Positions 1 to 5,730 of a stretch of DNA of 5,730 nt are shown one piece after another (position 1 is the stretch's first letter; each line of letters opens with the position of its first letter). The stretch comes from Candidatus Sordicultor aquaticus (lineage in GTDB: Bacteria > Atribacterota > Atribacteria > Atribacterales > Caldatribacteriaceae): contig JAGPEW010000057.1 of the NCBI GenBank assembly GCA_018056825.1, forward strand, positions 1 to 5,730. Direction: 5' to 3'. The notes under the pieces were generated by a model. That model saw only the letters and a program-made list of their open reading frames with translations, ran no database searches and was not told where the DNA came from. The position numbers were made by a program, and so were the translations under genes.

Positions 1-1539
1 AGCTAAAATTAAAGAAACAATACTCTGAGCATTAGACAATGCTACTCGTAAAACTTTAGCCGGATCTATTACTCCTTCTTCTACTAAATCAACAACCTCT
101 CCTTTTTGAGCCTCAAATCCCATTCTCCAATTATTCTTCTTTATTTCTTCTACTACCAGAGAACCATCGTAGCCTGCATTTTGGGCAATCCAGTAAGCTG
201 GAGCTTCTAGAGCTTTCCTTAGAGCTTCTGCTCCCTGCCTTTCTTCTCTCGATAGATCAGCAAAGTCTAATTCCTGAGCCAAGTGAACAAAAAGCGCCCC
301 ACCTCCTGGAACTACACCTTCTTCTATGGCTGCCTTCGTAGCACTTATGGCATCTTCCACCCGATATTTTTTCTCTTTTAACTCTACTTCACTCGAGGCA
401 CCCACCCAGATGATAGCTACTCCTCCCCGAAGTTTTGCTAATCTCTCTTGTAATTTTTCCCGGTCATAAGTAGAAGTAGTTTTTTCCATCTGAGCCCTGA
501 TTTGTTTTTCTCGAGCTTCAATGTCTTTTTTATTTCCTCGCCCACCAATTATGGTAGTCTCGTCTTTAGTTACGCGTACTTTATCTGCTTTACCCAACAA
601 GTCCACAGTCACTTTTTCTAACTTCATACCCATATCCTGAGAAATTAGCTGCCCTCCAGTTAAAACAGCTAAATCTCCTAAAATTTCCTTTCTTCTGTCT
701 CCAAAAGCAGGAGCTTTAACTGCTGCTACCTTTAACACTCCTCGCAGATTGTTCACCACTAAGGTGGTCAGTACTTCCTGTTCTATATCTTCAGCGATTA
801 TAAGGAGAGGTTTATTCATTTCTAATACCTGCTGGAGAAGAGGGAGAAGAGAGGTAATATTAGATATTTTGAAATCACAGATGAGAAGAAGAGGCTCTTC
901 TAAAACTACTTCCATTCGCTCCTCATCGGTAACAAAATAAGCCGAAAGATAACCCCGGTCAAACTGCATTCCTTCGGTTATCTCTATAGTAGTTTCAGCA
1001 GATTTAGATTCTTCCACAGTTATTACTCCGTCTTTACCCACTTTATCCAGAGCTTGAGCCACTATTTCTCCTACTTCCTTATCATTAGCCGATATAGAAG
1101 CCACTTGAGAAATAGCTTTTTTATCTTCCACTGCTAAGCTATAGCTTTTAATTTTATCTATCGCTCTTTTCAGCGCTTTCTCCATTCCCCGCTGGAAGAA
1201 AACCGGATTGTGGCCAAAAACTACATTTTTTAACCCTTCTTGAAGCATTTTTTGAGCCAAAACCAAAGCAGTAGTAGTCCCGTCTCCCACAAGGTCGTTA
1301 GTTTTAGTAGCTATCTCTTTCGCCACTTGTACTCCTGTATTTTCTTGTGGTTCCTTCACTTCTATTTCTCGAGCAATAGTAACTCCATCATTAGTGATAA
1401 CAGGTAAACCATATTTCTTTTCTAAGATAACATTACGACCCTTAGGGCCTAAGGTAATTCTCACTGTATCAGCTAAAATATCCACTCCTTTTTTAAGAGC
1501 TCTTTTAGCTTCCTCATCTTTTATCATCTCTTTAGCCAT
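1..1539 (-). CDS. groEL: Chaperonin GroEL (Hsp60), C-terminus beyond window edge
   Basis: This is the 60-kDa subunit of the double-ring, ATP-driven cytosolic chaperonin that encloses and folds proteins together with GroES. I translated 513 uninterrupted codons; E. coli GroEL has 548, so only the last roughly 30 residues are missing. Visible signatures are GPKGRN (31-36), DGVTIARE (51-58), GDGTTTA (85-91) with ATP-site Asp86, FDRGY (193-197), KAPAFGDRRK (275-284), YDREKLQERLAKL (358-370), the catalytic Asp396 in VEDA, and PGGG (411-414). The apical residues that grip GroES and substrates align as Tyr197, Tyr201, Phe202, Leu232, Leu235, Leu257, Val261 and Val262, so GroES binding should be intact. 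Oddities are GFEAQKGE (474-481), where E. coli has GYNAATEE (its ATP-contacting Asn479 becomes Glu), Trp378 where Lys is usual, and FFQRGM in place of the usual DLKRGI-like segment. No groES lies upstream. The start is fixed by a strong SD; an ATG four bases upstream meets a stop after three codons. Confidence 0.97.
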   Translation of the reverse strand, partial: MAKEMIKDEEAKRALKKGVDILADTVRITLGPKGRNVILEKKYGLPVITNDGVTIAREIEVKEPQENTGVQVAKEIATKTNDLVGDGTTTALVLAQKMLQEGLKNVVFGHNPVFFQRGMEKALKRAIDKIKSYSLAVEDKKAISQVASISANDKEVGEIVAQALDKVGKDGVITVEESKSAETTIEITEGMQFDRGYLSAYFVTDEERMEVVLEEPLLLICDFKISNITSLLPLLQQVLEMNKPLLIIAEDIEQEVLTTLVVNNLRGVLKVAAVKAPAFGDRRKEILGDLAVLTGGQLISQDMGMKLEKVTVDLLGKADKVRVTKDETTIIGGRGNKKDIEAREKQIRAQMEKTTSTYDREKLQERLAKLRGGVAIIWVGASSEVELKEKKYRVEDAISATKAAIEEGVVPGGGALFVHLAQELDFADLSREERQGAEALRKALEAPAYWIAQNAGYDGSLVVEEIKKNNWRMGFEAQKGEVVDLVEEGVIDPAKVLRVALSNAQSIVSLILA

Positions 1540-1545
1540 TCATTT

Positions 1546-1554
1546 CACCTTCCT
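1546..1554 (-). promoter_or_regulatory. groEL ribosome binding site that decides the start
   Basis: Reading the minus strand, AGGAAGGTG lies six bases before the ATG at 1539. A second ATG at 1543-1541 sits too close to the SD and runs into TAA after Asn-Gly, so the ATG at 1539, which opens MAKEMIKDEE, is the real start. Confidence 0.8.
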
Positions 1555-1570
1555 CATCTCAATATAAAGG

Positions 1571-1579
1571 ATTATAACA
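1571..1579 (-). promoter_or_regulatory. Predicted groEL promoter, extended -10 type
   Basis: On the minus strand the sequence TGTTATAAT is a perfect extended -10 element (TGn followed by TATAAT). The region 16-18 bases upstream offers only TTTATT-like matches to a -35 box, as expected for an extended -10 promoter. Transcription would start near 1564, giving a leader of about 25 bases that contains the SD. No CIRCE operator (TTAGCACTC, nine bases, GAGTGCTAA) is present around it, so HrcA control is not evident here. Confidence 0.6.
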
Positions 1580-1758
1580 GACAATAAGGAGGAATAAATA
1601 CCCCTATACTCCCAAAACAAAAAGCAAAGACCAAAATGATGGGTGATTTTCGTCCGATATAAGAGAAAAAGACAGCTCTTTTATAACCTCCAGAAAACAT
1701 AAAAGATAAAAAACTGCTAAGAAAGAGAAAAAAAACAGACTGCGATGGAAGATTAAAT

Positions 1759-1787
1759 AAAAAGATTTAAAAAGTAAAAATCTTTTT
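1759..1787. repeat. AT-rich perfect hairpin, 10-bp arms
   Basis: AAAAAGATTT (1759-1768) and AAATCTTTTT (1778-1787) are perfect reverse complements around a nine-base loop. The arms contain only one G-C pair, and the right arm ends in a T run, so it resembles a weak bidirectional terminator. Both flanking genes point away from it, so it has no obvious transcript to end. Confidence 0.5.
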
Positions 1788-1796
1788 CCTTTCTCA

Positions 1797-1908
1797 ATAG
1801 TAATAGTTCTGAAGTGTGATTTACCTTCAAGTACTTTAATAGTTTAAGCAGGTTTTTTGATACTATGTTAGCTTAAAACTGGTAAAATACTTGAAAATCA
1901 ATTACTAT
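1797..1908. repeat. Nested imperfect inverted repeat upstream of the DUF362 gene
   Basis: The core arms are 1826-1849 (begins TTCAAGTAC, ends GTTTAAGC) and 1871-1895 (begins GCTTAAAAC, ends TACTTGAA), around a 21-base centre. By hand, 21 positions pair, with three mismatches and one extra A. Further out, TGATT (1817-1821) matches AATCA (1896-1900), and ATAGTAAT (1797-1804) matches ATTACTAT (1901-1908). On the left side, insertions of 4 and 12 bases separate these blocks. The right core arm contains the predicted -10 box of the downstream gene. It could be an operator, a leader or attenuator structure, or the decayed remnant of a small non-coding mobile element. No target-site duplication is clear. 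Confidence 0.6.
1880..1888 (+). promoter_or_regulatory. Possible extended -10 promoter for the DUF362 gene
   Basis: TGGTAAAAT fits TGn plus a TAAAAT -10 hexamer. The best -35-like match, TTGATA at 1857-1862, is 20 bases upstream, too far to be ideal. Transcription would begin near 1895, leaving a leader of about 40 bases ahead of the strong SD AAAGGAGG (1921-1928). The box lies within the right arm of the inverted repeat, so anything binding or folding there could affect initiation. Confidence 0.35.
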
Positions 1909-1934
1909 AAATTCTAACTAAAAGGAGGTTAAGT

Positions 1935-3053
1935 ATGGCTTCACCAGTCTATTTTGTCAGTTTGCGAGCCTATGACGAACGAAACTCTGTCTTAGAAAAA
2001 GTTAAAAGATTAACTAAAGCTCTTCTCCAAGAAAGACTAGAGAAAGAAGATTTAGTAGCAGTAAAGCTTCACTTTGGAGAACGAGGTAATCATGGTTTCC
2101 TAAAACCAGTTTTTCTACGTTACATTGTAGAAGCAGTAAAAGAATTAGGAGGCAAACCTTTTCTCACTGATGCTAATACTCTGTATTTAGGTTTTCGCCA
2201 CAATGCTGTAGACCATTTAGAAACTGCTACTTTTCATGGTTTTGGCTATCCAGCTGTTCCTGCTCCCCTTATCATTGCTGATGGCCTGCGAGGAAGCGAT
2301 TATCAAGAAGTAGAAGTTAATTTAAAACACTTTAAAACAGTAAAAATAGCTTCTGCTATTCAAGAGGCCGATTTTCTTTTAGTGGTAACTCATGTTAAAG
2401 GACATGTAGAAGCAGGTTTAGGAGGAGCTATAAAAAATATAGGTATGGGCGGTGCTTCTAGAGTAGGTAAGCAACTACAACATGGAGAAACTTTCTTTCC
2501 TGACCCCCGCGAAGAGTTATGCATTGGTTGTCGACGATGCATCAATCACTGCCCTCAACATGCTCTCTATCTTGATGAACAACGAAAAGCCAAATTGAGA
2601 AAAGAATTATGCATTAGCTGTGCCGAGTGTATTATCTATTGTAATCAAGAAGCCATCACTACTAGTTGGTCTTCTTCCATTTCTACCCTGCAAGAACGGA
2701 TGGTAGAACACGCTTACGGGGCAGTTACGAGTAAAGGAGCAAAGGTGGCTTTTATTAATTTTCTCACCGAAATAAGTCCCGACTGCGATTGTTCACCCTG
2801 GCATGATGCTAGTTTAGTACCTGATATCGGAATTCTAGGAGGGAATGATATTGTAGCTATCGATAAAGCTTCTGCTGACTTAATCAAAAAATCAGTGGGG
2901 CTACAAAATTCGGGGCTGAAGAGCGCTTTTTCTCCTGGAGAGGATAAGTTTTTAGATGTTCATCCCCAGGCTAACTGGGAGATACAAATTGAGTATGGGC
3001 ACTCTATTGGTTTAGGAGATAAAAATTATGAGCTAAAAAATTTTCCTAAATAA
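1935..3053 (+). CDS. DUF362 domain protein with two 4Fe-4S cluster motifs
   Basis: The 372-residue protein belongs to the DUF362 iron-sulfur family, whose biochemical role is poorly defined; electron transfer or a redox-linked function is the usual guess. It looks cytosolic, with no signal peptide or membrane segment. The DUF362 core shows KLHFGERGN (44-52), the strongly conserved THVKGH (152-157) and GLGGAIKNIGMG (161-172). Two ferredoxin motifs follow: Cys196, Cys199, Cys202 and Cys206-Pro, then Cys226, Cys229, Cys232 and Cys236, each spaced CxxCxxCxxxC and consistent with one [4Fe-4S] cluster apiece. A later CDC pair (Cys284, Cys286) in PDCDCSPWHD is also typical of the family and may bind metal. 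The second motif ends Cys-Asn rather than Cys-Pro, a common variation. AAAGGAGG six bases before ATG fixes the start. The next gene begins 80 bases downstream with its own promoter-like sequence, and no clear terminator lies between them, so partial read-through is possible. Confidence 0.9.
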   Translation: MASPVYFVSLRAYDERNSVLEKVKRLTKALLQERLEKEDLVAVKLHFGERGNHGFLKPVFLRYIVEAVKELGGKPFLTDANTLYLGFRHNAVDHLETATFHGFGYPAVPAPLIIADGLRGSDYQEVEVNLKHFKTVKIASAIQEADFLLVVTHVKGHVEAGLGGAIKNIGMGGASRVGKQLQHGETFFPDPREELCIGCRRCINHCPQHALYLDEQRKAKLRKELCISCAECIIYCNQEAITTSWSSSISTLQERMVEHAYGAVTSKGAKVAFINFLTEISPDCDCSPWHDASLVPDIGILGGNDIVAIDKASADLIKKSVGLQNSGLKSAFSPGEDKFLDVHPQANWEIQIEYGHSIGLGDKNYELKNFPK

Positions 3054-3066
3054 TTTACTTTCTATA

Positions 3067-3094
3067 TTGTTTTTTCTTTCCATCTTTCTATAAT
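3067..3094 (+). promoter_or_regulatory. Predicted sigma70-type promoter for the fusion gene
   Basis: TTGTTT (3067-3072) and a perfect TATAAT (3089-3094) are separated by 16 bases in the gap after the DUF362 gene. A start near 3101 would give a leader of about 33 bases leading into AAGGTGGAGG (3121-3130) and the ATG at 3134. This suggests the fusion and aldolase genes can be transcribed independently of the DUF362 gene. Confidence 0.5.
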
Positions 3095-3133
3095 CATTAA
3101 TAATAAAAAATCTCCTGAGTAAGGTGGAGGAAA

Positions 3134-5077
3134 ATGAAAGAGGAACCTGAAGAACGAGTTTTATTTTCCAATGGTAAAAATGGAGGTAAAAAGACCAAAT
3201 CTTTAGGACCAGTTGTAGATTTAGAAGAGCATGTCCCACCAGATTGGTGGAAGAGAATTTTTAATTCTCTTTACTTAAAAACTGACGGAGACATAGTAGA
3301 TGACCAAAACATTACCAAGCAGGAAGTAGATTACTTTACTACTATCCTTCATCTATCTCCCGGAGATCGCATTTTAGATTTATGCTGTGGGCAAGGAAGA
3401 CATTCCTTAGAATTAGCTCGGCGAGGATTTACCCGAGTGAAAGGCTTAGACCGTTCTCACTACTTAATTCAAAAAGCCAGAGCTCAAGCCCGAAGAGAGG
3501 GGCTAAGTGTTCAGTTTAAAGAGGGAGATGCGCGTAAGCTACCCTACCCCACTGACAGTTTTGATACCGTACTGATTTTAGGAAATAGTTTTGGGTATTT
3601 TGAAAGCACTCAAGATGACTTGAAAGTACTAACAGAAGTTTTTAGGGTTCTTAAACCTGGAGGAAAAATTTTTATAGATGTAGCTGACGGTGAATATTTA
3701 AGAGAAAATTTTCAACCTCATTCCTGGGAGTGGATTAGCAAAAAAGAATTCGTATTGCGAGAGCGTTCCTTATCTAAAGACCGACAGCGCTTGATTTCTC
3801 GGGAGATAATAACTCATATTGAAAATGGAGTAATAGCAGACCAATTCTATGCTGAAAGGCTTTATTCTTCCGCAGAACTAATGTCTCTTTTAGAAAAATC
3901 CGGGTTTTCTGGTATTACTATTCACGGAGAGCATGTTCCTTCTTCTCAGCGAAATCAGGATTTGGGAATGATGGAAAGGCGAATCCTCTTAAGTGGTGAA
4001 GCTAAAAAAGAATGGACCCATCCTCAAAGAGCGAAAGGTGCTACTTTAAAAGTGACGGTATTGTTGGGTGACCCTAATCAACCCGATCCTCTCAAACCTC
4101 AAACTGTTTTTGATGAGGATGATATTTATACCGTGAATCAACTTAAAGCTGCCTTAGGAGAACTGAAGGGCTACCAATTTACCTACTTAGACCAACATCG
4201 TACTTTACTTCACGATTTATTACGGATGCGAAGAAAAATAGACTTGGTTTTTAATCTCTGTGATGAAGGATTTAATAACGATGCTCGCCAAGAGCTTCAC
4301 GTTCCTGCTCTTTTAGATATATTGGGGATACCATACACTGGTTCCGGTCCTCAATGTTTGGCTTATTGTTATGACAAATCTTTAGTCCGAGGAATAGCGA
4401 AAGAGCTTAATATTCCTGTTCCTCGTGCTTTCTTGATTAAACCAGAAGATTTCACTTTTAAATTGCCCTTTAGTTTTCCCGTTCTCATCAAACCCAACTT
4501 TGGTGACTCTAGCTTCGGTATAACTCAGAAAAGCGTAGCCACCAATTTGGATGATTTCGTAGAAGCAGTATCAGAAATAAGAAACAAATTTGGCTATGAT
4601 AAACCTATTTTAGTAGAAGAGTTTCTTCCCGGTAAAGATTTGAGTTTGGGAGTTATCGGTAATCCTCCTGAGTCTTATCAGGTATTACCCATCAGTGAGG
4701 AAGATTACAGCGCTCTTCCTCCCGGGCTTCCCCCTATTTGTGGTTATGAAGCTAAGTGGCTGCCTGACTCTCCTTACAGTAAAGTAAGATCCCTACCCGT
4801 TGAATTGCCAGAAGAAACAGAAAAAACAATCATAGAAAGCTCTCTCAAATTGTTTGAGCGTTTAGAATGTCAAGATTATGCTCGTTTCGACTGGCGATTG
4901 GATAGCGAGGGACAACCAAGGTTATTAGAAGTTAATCCCAACCCAGGATGGTGTTGGGATGGACATTTAGCTAAAATGTCTCATTTCGCCGGGATTCCTT
5001 ATCCTAAAATGTTAGAAGCTATCTTAAAAGCAGCCATTTGCCGTCTCAACATTGTTGCATCAGGAGATAAACTATGA
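3134..5077 (+). CDS. Fusion of SAM-dependent methyltransferase and D-Ala-D-Ala-ligase-like ATP-grasp enzyme
   Basis: One continuous 647-residue frame joins two enzymes. Residues about 35-288 form a class I SAM methyltransferase: PPDWWKRIF (35-43), SAM motif I LDLCCGQGRHS (81-91), Asp106 after beta 2, GDA (131-133), and VFRVLKPGGKIFID (169-182). Residues about 304-635 resemble D-alanine-D-alanine ligase (Ddl): IPYTGSGPQ (399-407), Lys453 in LIKPNFGDSSFG, EEFLPGKDL (495-503), GYEAKW (537-542), and Mg ligands Asp586, Glu599 and Asn601 with DdlB-like spacing; Arg584 and Gly605 are also kept. The ATP and Mg machinery therefore looks intact. The Ddl N-terminal loop with Glu15 is not recognisable, DdlB Tyr216 aligns with Trp542, and Ser281 aligns with Gly610, so the acceptor is probably not D-alanine. 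It likely methylates a small molecule and ligates a carboxylate to an amine. The protein appears cytosolic. The SD is AAGGTGGAGG. The stop overlaps the aldolase start as ATGA. Substrates are unknown. Confidence 0.9.
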   Translation: MKEEPEERVLFSNGKNGGKKTKSLGPVVDLEEHVPPDWWKRIFNSLYLKTDGDIVDDQNITKQEVDYFTTILHLSPGDRILDLCCGQGRHSLELARRGFTRVKGLDRSHYLIQKARAQARREGLSVQFKEGDARKLPYPTDSFDTVLILGNSFGYFESTQDDLKVLTEVFRVLKPGGKIFIDVADGEYLRENFQPHSWEWISKKEFVLRERSLSKDRQRLISREIITHIENGVIADQFYAERLYSSAELMSLLEKSGFSGITIHGEHVPSSQRNQDLGMMERRILLSGEAKKEWTHPQRAKGATLKVTVLLGDPNQPDPLKPQTVFDEDDIYTVNQLKAALGELKGYQFTYLDQHRTLLHDLLRMRRKIDLVFNLCDEGFNNDARQELHVPALLDILGIPYTGSGPQCLAYCYDKSLVRGIAKELNIPVPRAFLIKPEDFTFKLPFSFPVLIKPNFGDSSFGITQKSVATNLDDFVEAVSEIRNKFGYDKPILVEEFLPGKDLSLGVIGNPPESYQVLPISEEDYSALPPGLPPICGYEAKWLPDSPYSKVRSLPVELPEETEKTIIESSLKLFERLECQDYARFDWRLDSEGQPRLLEVNPNPGWCWDGHLAKMSHFAGIPYPKMLEAILKAAICRLNIVASGDKL

Positions 5078-5730
5078 AAATAGCTAATTCTTTTCCCCAA
5101 TGGGTTGATCTTCGTAGTGATACTGTAACTATCCCCACGGAAGAAATGTTGGAAGCTATGGTGCAAGCAGAAGTAGGAGATGATGTTTATGGTGATGACC
5201 CTACAGTAAATCTTTTACAAGAAAAAGCGGCGGAAAAAATGGGAAAAGAAGCTGCTCTTTTTGTCCCCTCAGGAACCTTTGGCAATCAATTAGCTATATT
5301 TACCCACACTCAAAGCGGGGATGAGGTATTAATCCCCGAGAGTAACCACATTTTAGAGCATGAAGTGGGAGCCCCAGCAGTAATATCCCGAGCGGGGCTC
5401 CGCCCTATTCCTGATGAATATGGCAAAGTAGATATAAAAGACTTAGAAAAACGATATCGAGAAGAAGACCTTCACCATCCTCGAACCGGGTTAATCTGTA
5501 TGGAAAATGCTCATTCTTCAGGAAAAGTAGTCCCACTTTCTAACCTTCAAGCAGTCTATCAATTTGCCCAAGAGAGAAGAATTCCTGTACATCTAGACGG
5601 AGCAAGGATTTTCAACGCTGCTACCTTTCTAAAAGTAGAACCAGTAGAAATTGCCTCTTGTTGCGATTCAGTAATGTTCTGTGTTTCTAAAGGTCTCTGT
5701 GCTCCAATTGGCTCCCTTCTTGTGGGAACT
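5074..5730 (+). CDS. ltaE: Low-specificity L-threonine aldolase, 3' end beyond window
   Basis: This PLP-dependent fold-type I enzyme cleaves L-threonine or L-allo-threonine to glycine and acetaldehyde, and can run in reverse to make beta-hydroxy amino acids. The 219 visible codons match the N-terminal two-thirds of the E. coli enzyme (about 333 residues): DLRSDTVT (12-19), VGDDVYGDDPTV (34-45), PSGTFGNQ (65-72), HLDGARIFNA (173-182), and the PLP lysine Lys206 in SKG. His92 and His134 align with the active-site His83 and His126 of E. coli LtaE. The start is set by AGGAG (5062-5066) seven bases before an ATG that overlaps the preceding stop, so translation is coupled to the methyltransferase-ligase fusion. 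The N-terminus is about ten residues longer than in E. coli. A related specificity, such as an allo-threonine or phenylserine aldolase, cannot be excluded from sequence alone. The reaction partner is presumably made or used by the upstream enzyme, but this is inference. Confidence 0.95.
   Translation, partial: MKIANSFPQWVDLRSDTVTIPTEEMLEAMVQAEVGDDVYGDDPTVNLLQEKAAEKMGKEAALFVPSGTFGNQLAIFTHTQSGDEVLIPESNHILEHEVGAPAVISRAGLRPIPDEYGKVDIKDLEKRYREEDLHHPRTGLICMENAHSSGKVVPLSNLQAVYQFAQERRIPVHLDGARIFNAATFLKVEPVEIASCCDSVMFCVSKGLCAPIGSLLVGT

Larger units (their letters stand above)
1540..1934. other. Divergent intergenic region between groEL and the DUF362 gene
   Basis: These 395 bases separate two divergently transcribed genes. 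The groEL side holds its SD and extended -10 promoter. From about 1600 to 1790 the plus strand is strongly A- and purine-rich, with an AT hairpin at 1759-1787. From 1797 to 1908 there is a nested inverted repeat that overlaps the likely promoter of the rightward gene. The region contains no groES, no CIRCE element and no tRNA that I can see. A 42-codon minus-strand frame (1700-1572) encodes a hydrophobic peptide but lacks a ribosome binding site and is treated only as a finding. Confidence 0.8.

Noticed and set aside
749..940. 63-codon plus-strand open frame inside groEL
   Set aside because: It lies wholly antisense to well-conserved groEL codons; its Arg/Ser-rich translation is a shadow with no supporting SD.
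1586..1592. AAGGAGG on the plus strand, resembling an SD
   Set aside because: No ATG, GTG or TTG lies at a usable distance, and the next ATG (1636) gives a frame of only a few codons.
1661..1682. AAGAG and CTCTT followed by T-rich bases, a possible terminator
   Set aside because: The stem is five pairs with a ten-base loop and no strong T tract; not distinguishable from chance in this composition.
1540..1934. CIRCE operator for HrcA control of groEL
   Set aside because: I looked for TTAGCACTC and GAGTGCTAA on either strand, also allowing near matches with nine-base spacing, and saw none.
3111..3130. CTCC (3112-3115) could pair with GGAG (3126-3129) and hide the fusion gene's SD
   Set aside because: Only four pairs plus one wobble around a ten-base loop; too weak to claim as a regulatory hairpin without conservation.
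3033..3239. 68-codon minus-strand open frame spanning the gap before the fusion gene
   Set aside because: It overlaps the ends of two strong plus-strand genes and their promoter and has no recognisable domain.
3134..5077. Annotation of the gene simply as D-alanine-D-alanine ligase
   Set aside because: The first 290 residues are a separate methyltransferase, and key D-alanine-binding positions of Ddl are changed.

Overview
The window is bacterial: strong Shine-Dalgarno sites, sigma70-like promoter boxes, a group I chaperonin and tightly packed genes. It is AT-rich throughout, with many TTA, AAA, AGA and CGA codons and no obvious composition break between genes. The gene set (a GroEL distant from the E. 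coli type, a DUF362 ferredoxin-like protein, a methyltransferase/ATP-grasp fusion) would suit an anaerobic, perhaps thermophilic, deep-branching or Firmicutes-like lineage such as the Atribacterota/Aerophobota grade. That placement is inference and not firm.

Layout. Bases 1-1539 (minus strand) hold groEL, cut by the window edge after 513 codons. Bases 1540-1934 are a divergent intergenic region carrying the groEL extended -10 promoter, an AT-rich hairpin, and a nested imperfect inverted repeat (1797-1908) that overlaps the predicted promoter of the rightward genes. On the plus strand follow a DUF362 protein with two 4Fe-4S motifs (1935-3053), an 80-base gap with its own promoter-like sequence, a 647-residue fusion of a class I SAM methyltransferase and a D-Ala-D-Ala-ligase-like ATP-grasp enzyme (3134-5077), and a low-specificity L-threonine aldolase (from 5074, cut by the right edge). 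The fusion gene and the aldolase gene overlap by ATGA, so they are almost certainly co-transcribed and translationally coupled.

How they may work together. The aldolase makes glycine (or beta-hydroxy amino acids in reverse). The fusion could methylate a small molecule and ligate an amino acid or carboxylate to it at the cost of ATP. The ligase half keeps the ATP/Mg machinery of Ddl but has changed several positions that recognise D-alanine. A small amino-acid-modifying or peptide-like metabolite pathway is a reasonable hypothesis, but the substrates cannot be read from the sequence. The DUF362 protein may be a redox partner, or simply a neighbour with its own promoter. The most interesting items are the fusion enzyme and its coupling to threonine aldolase; the intergenic inverted repeat comes second.
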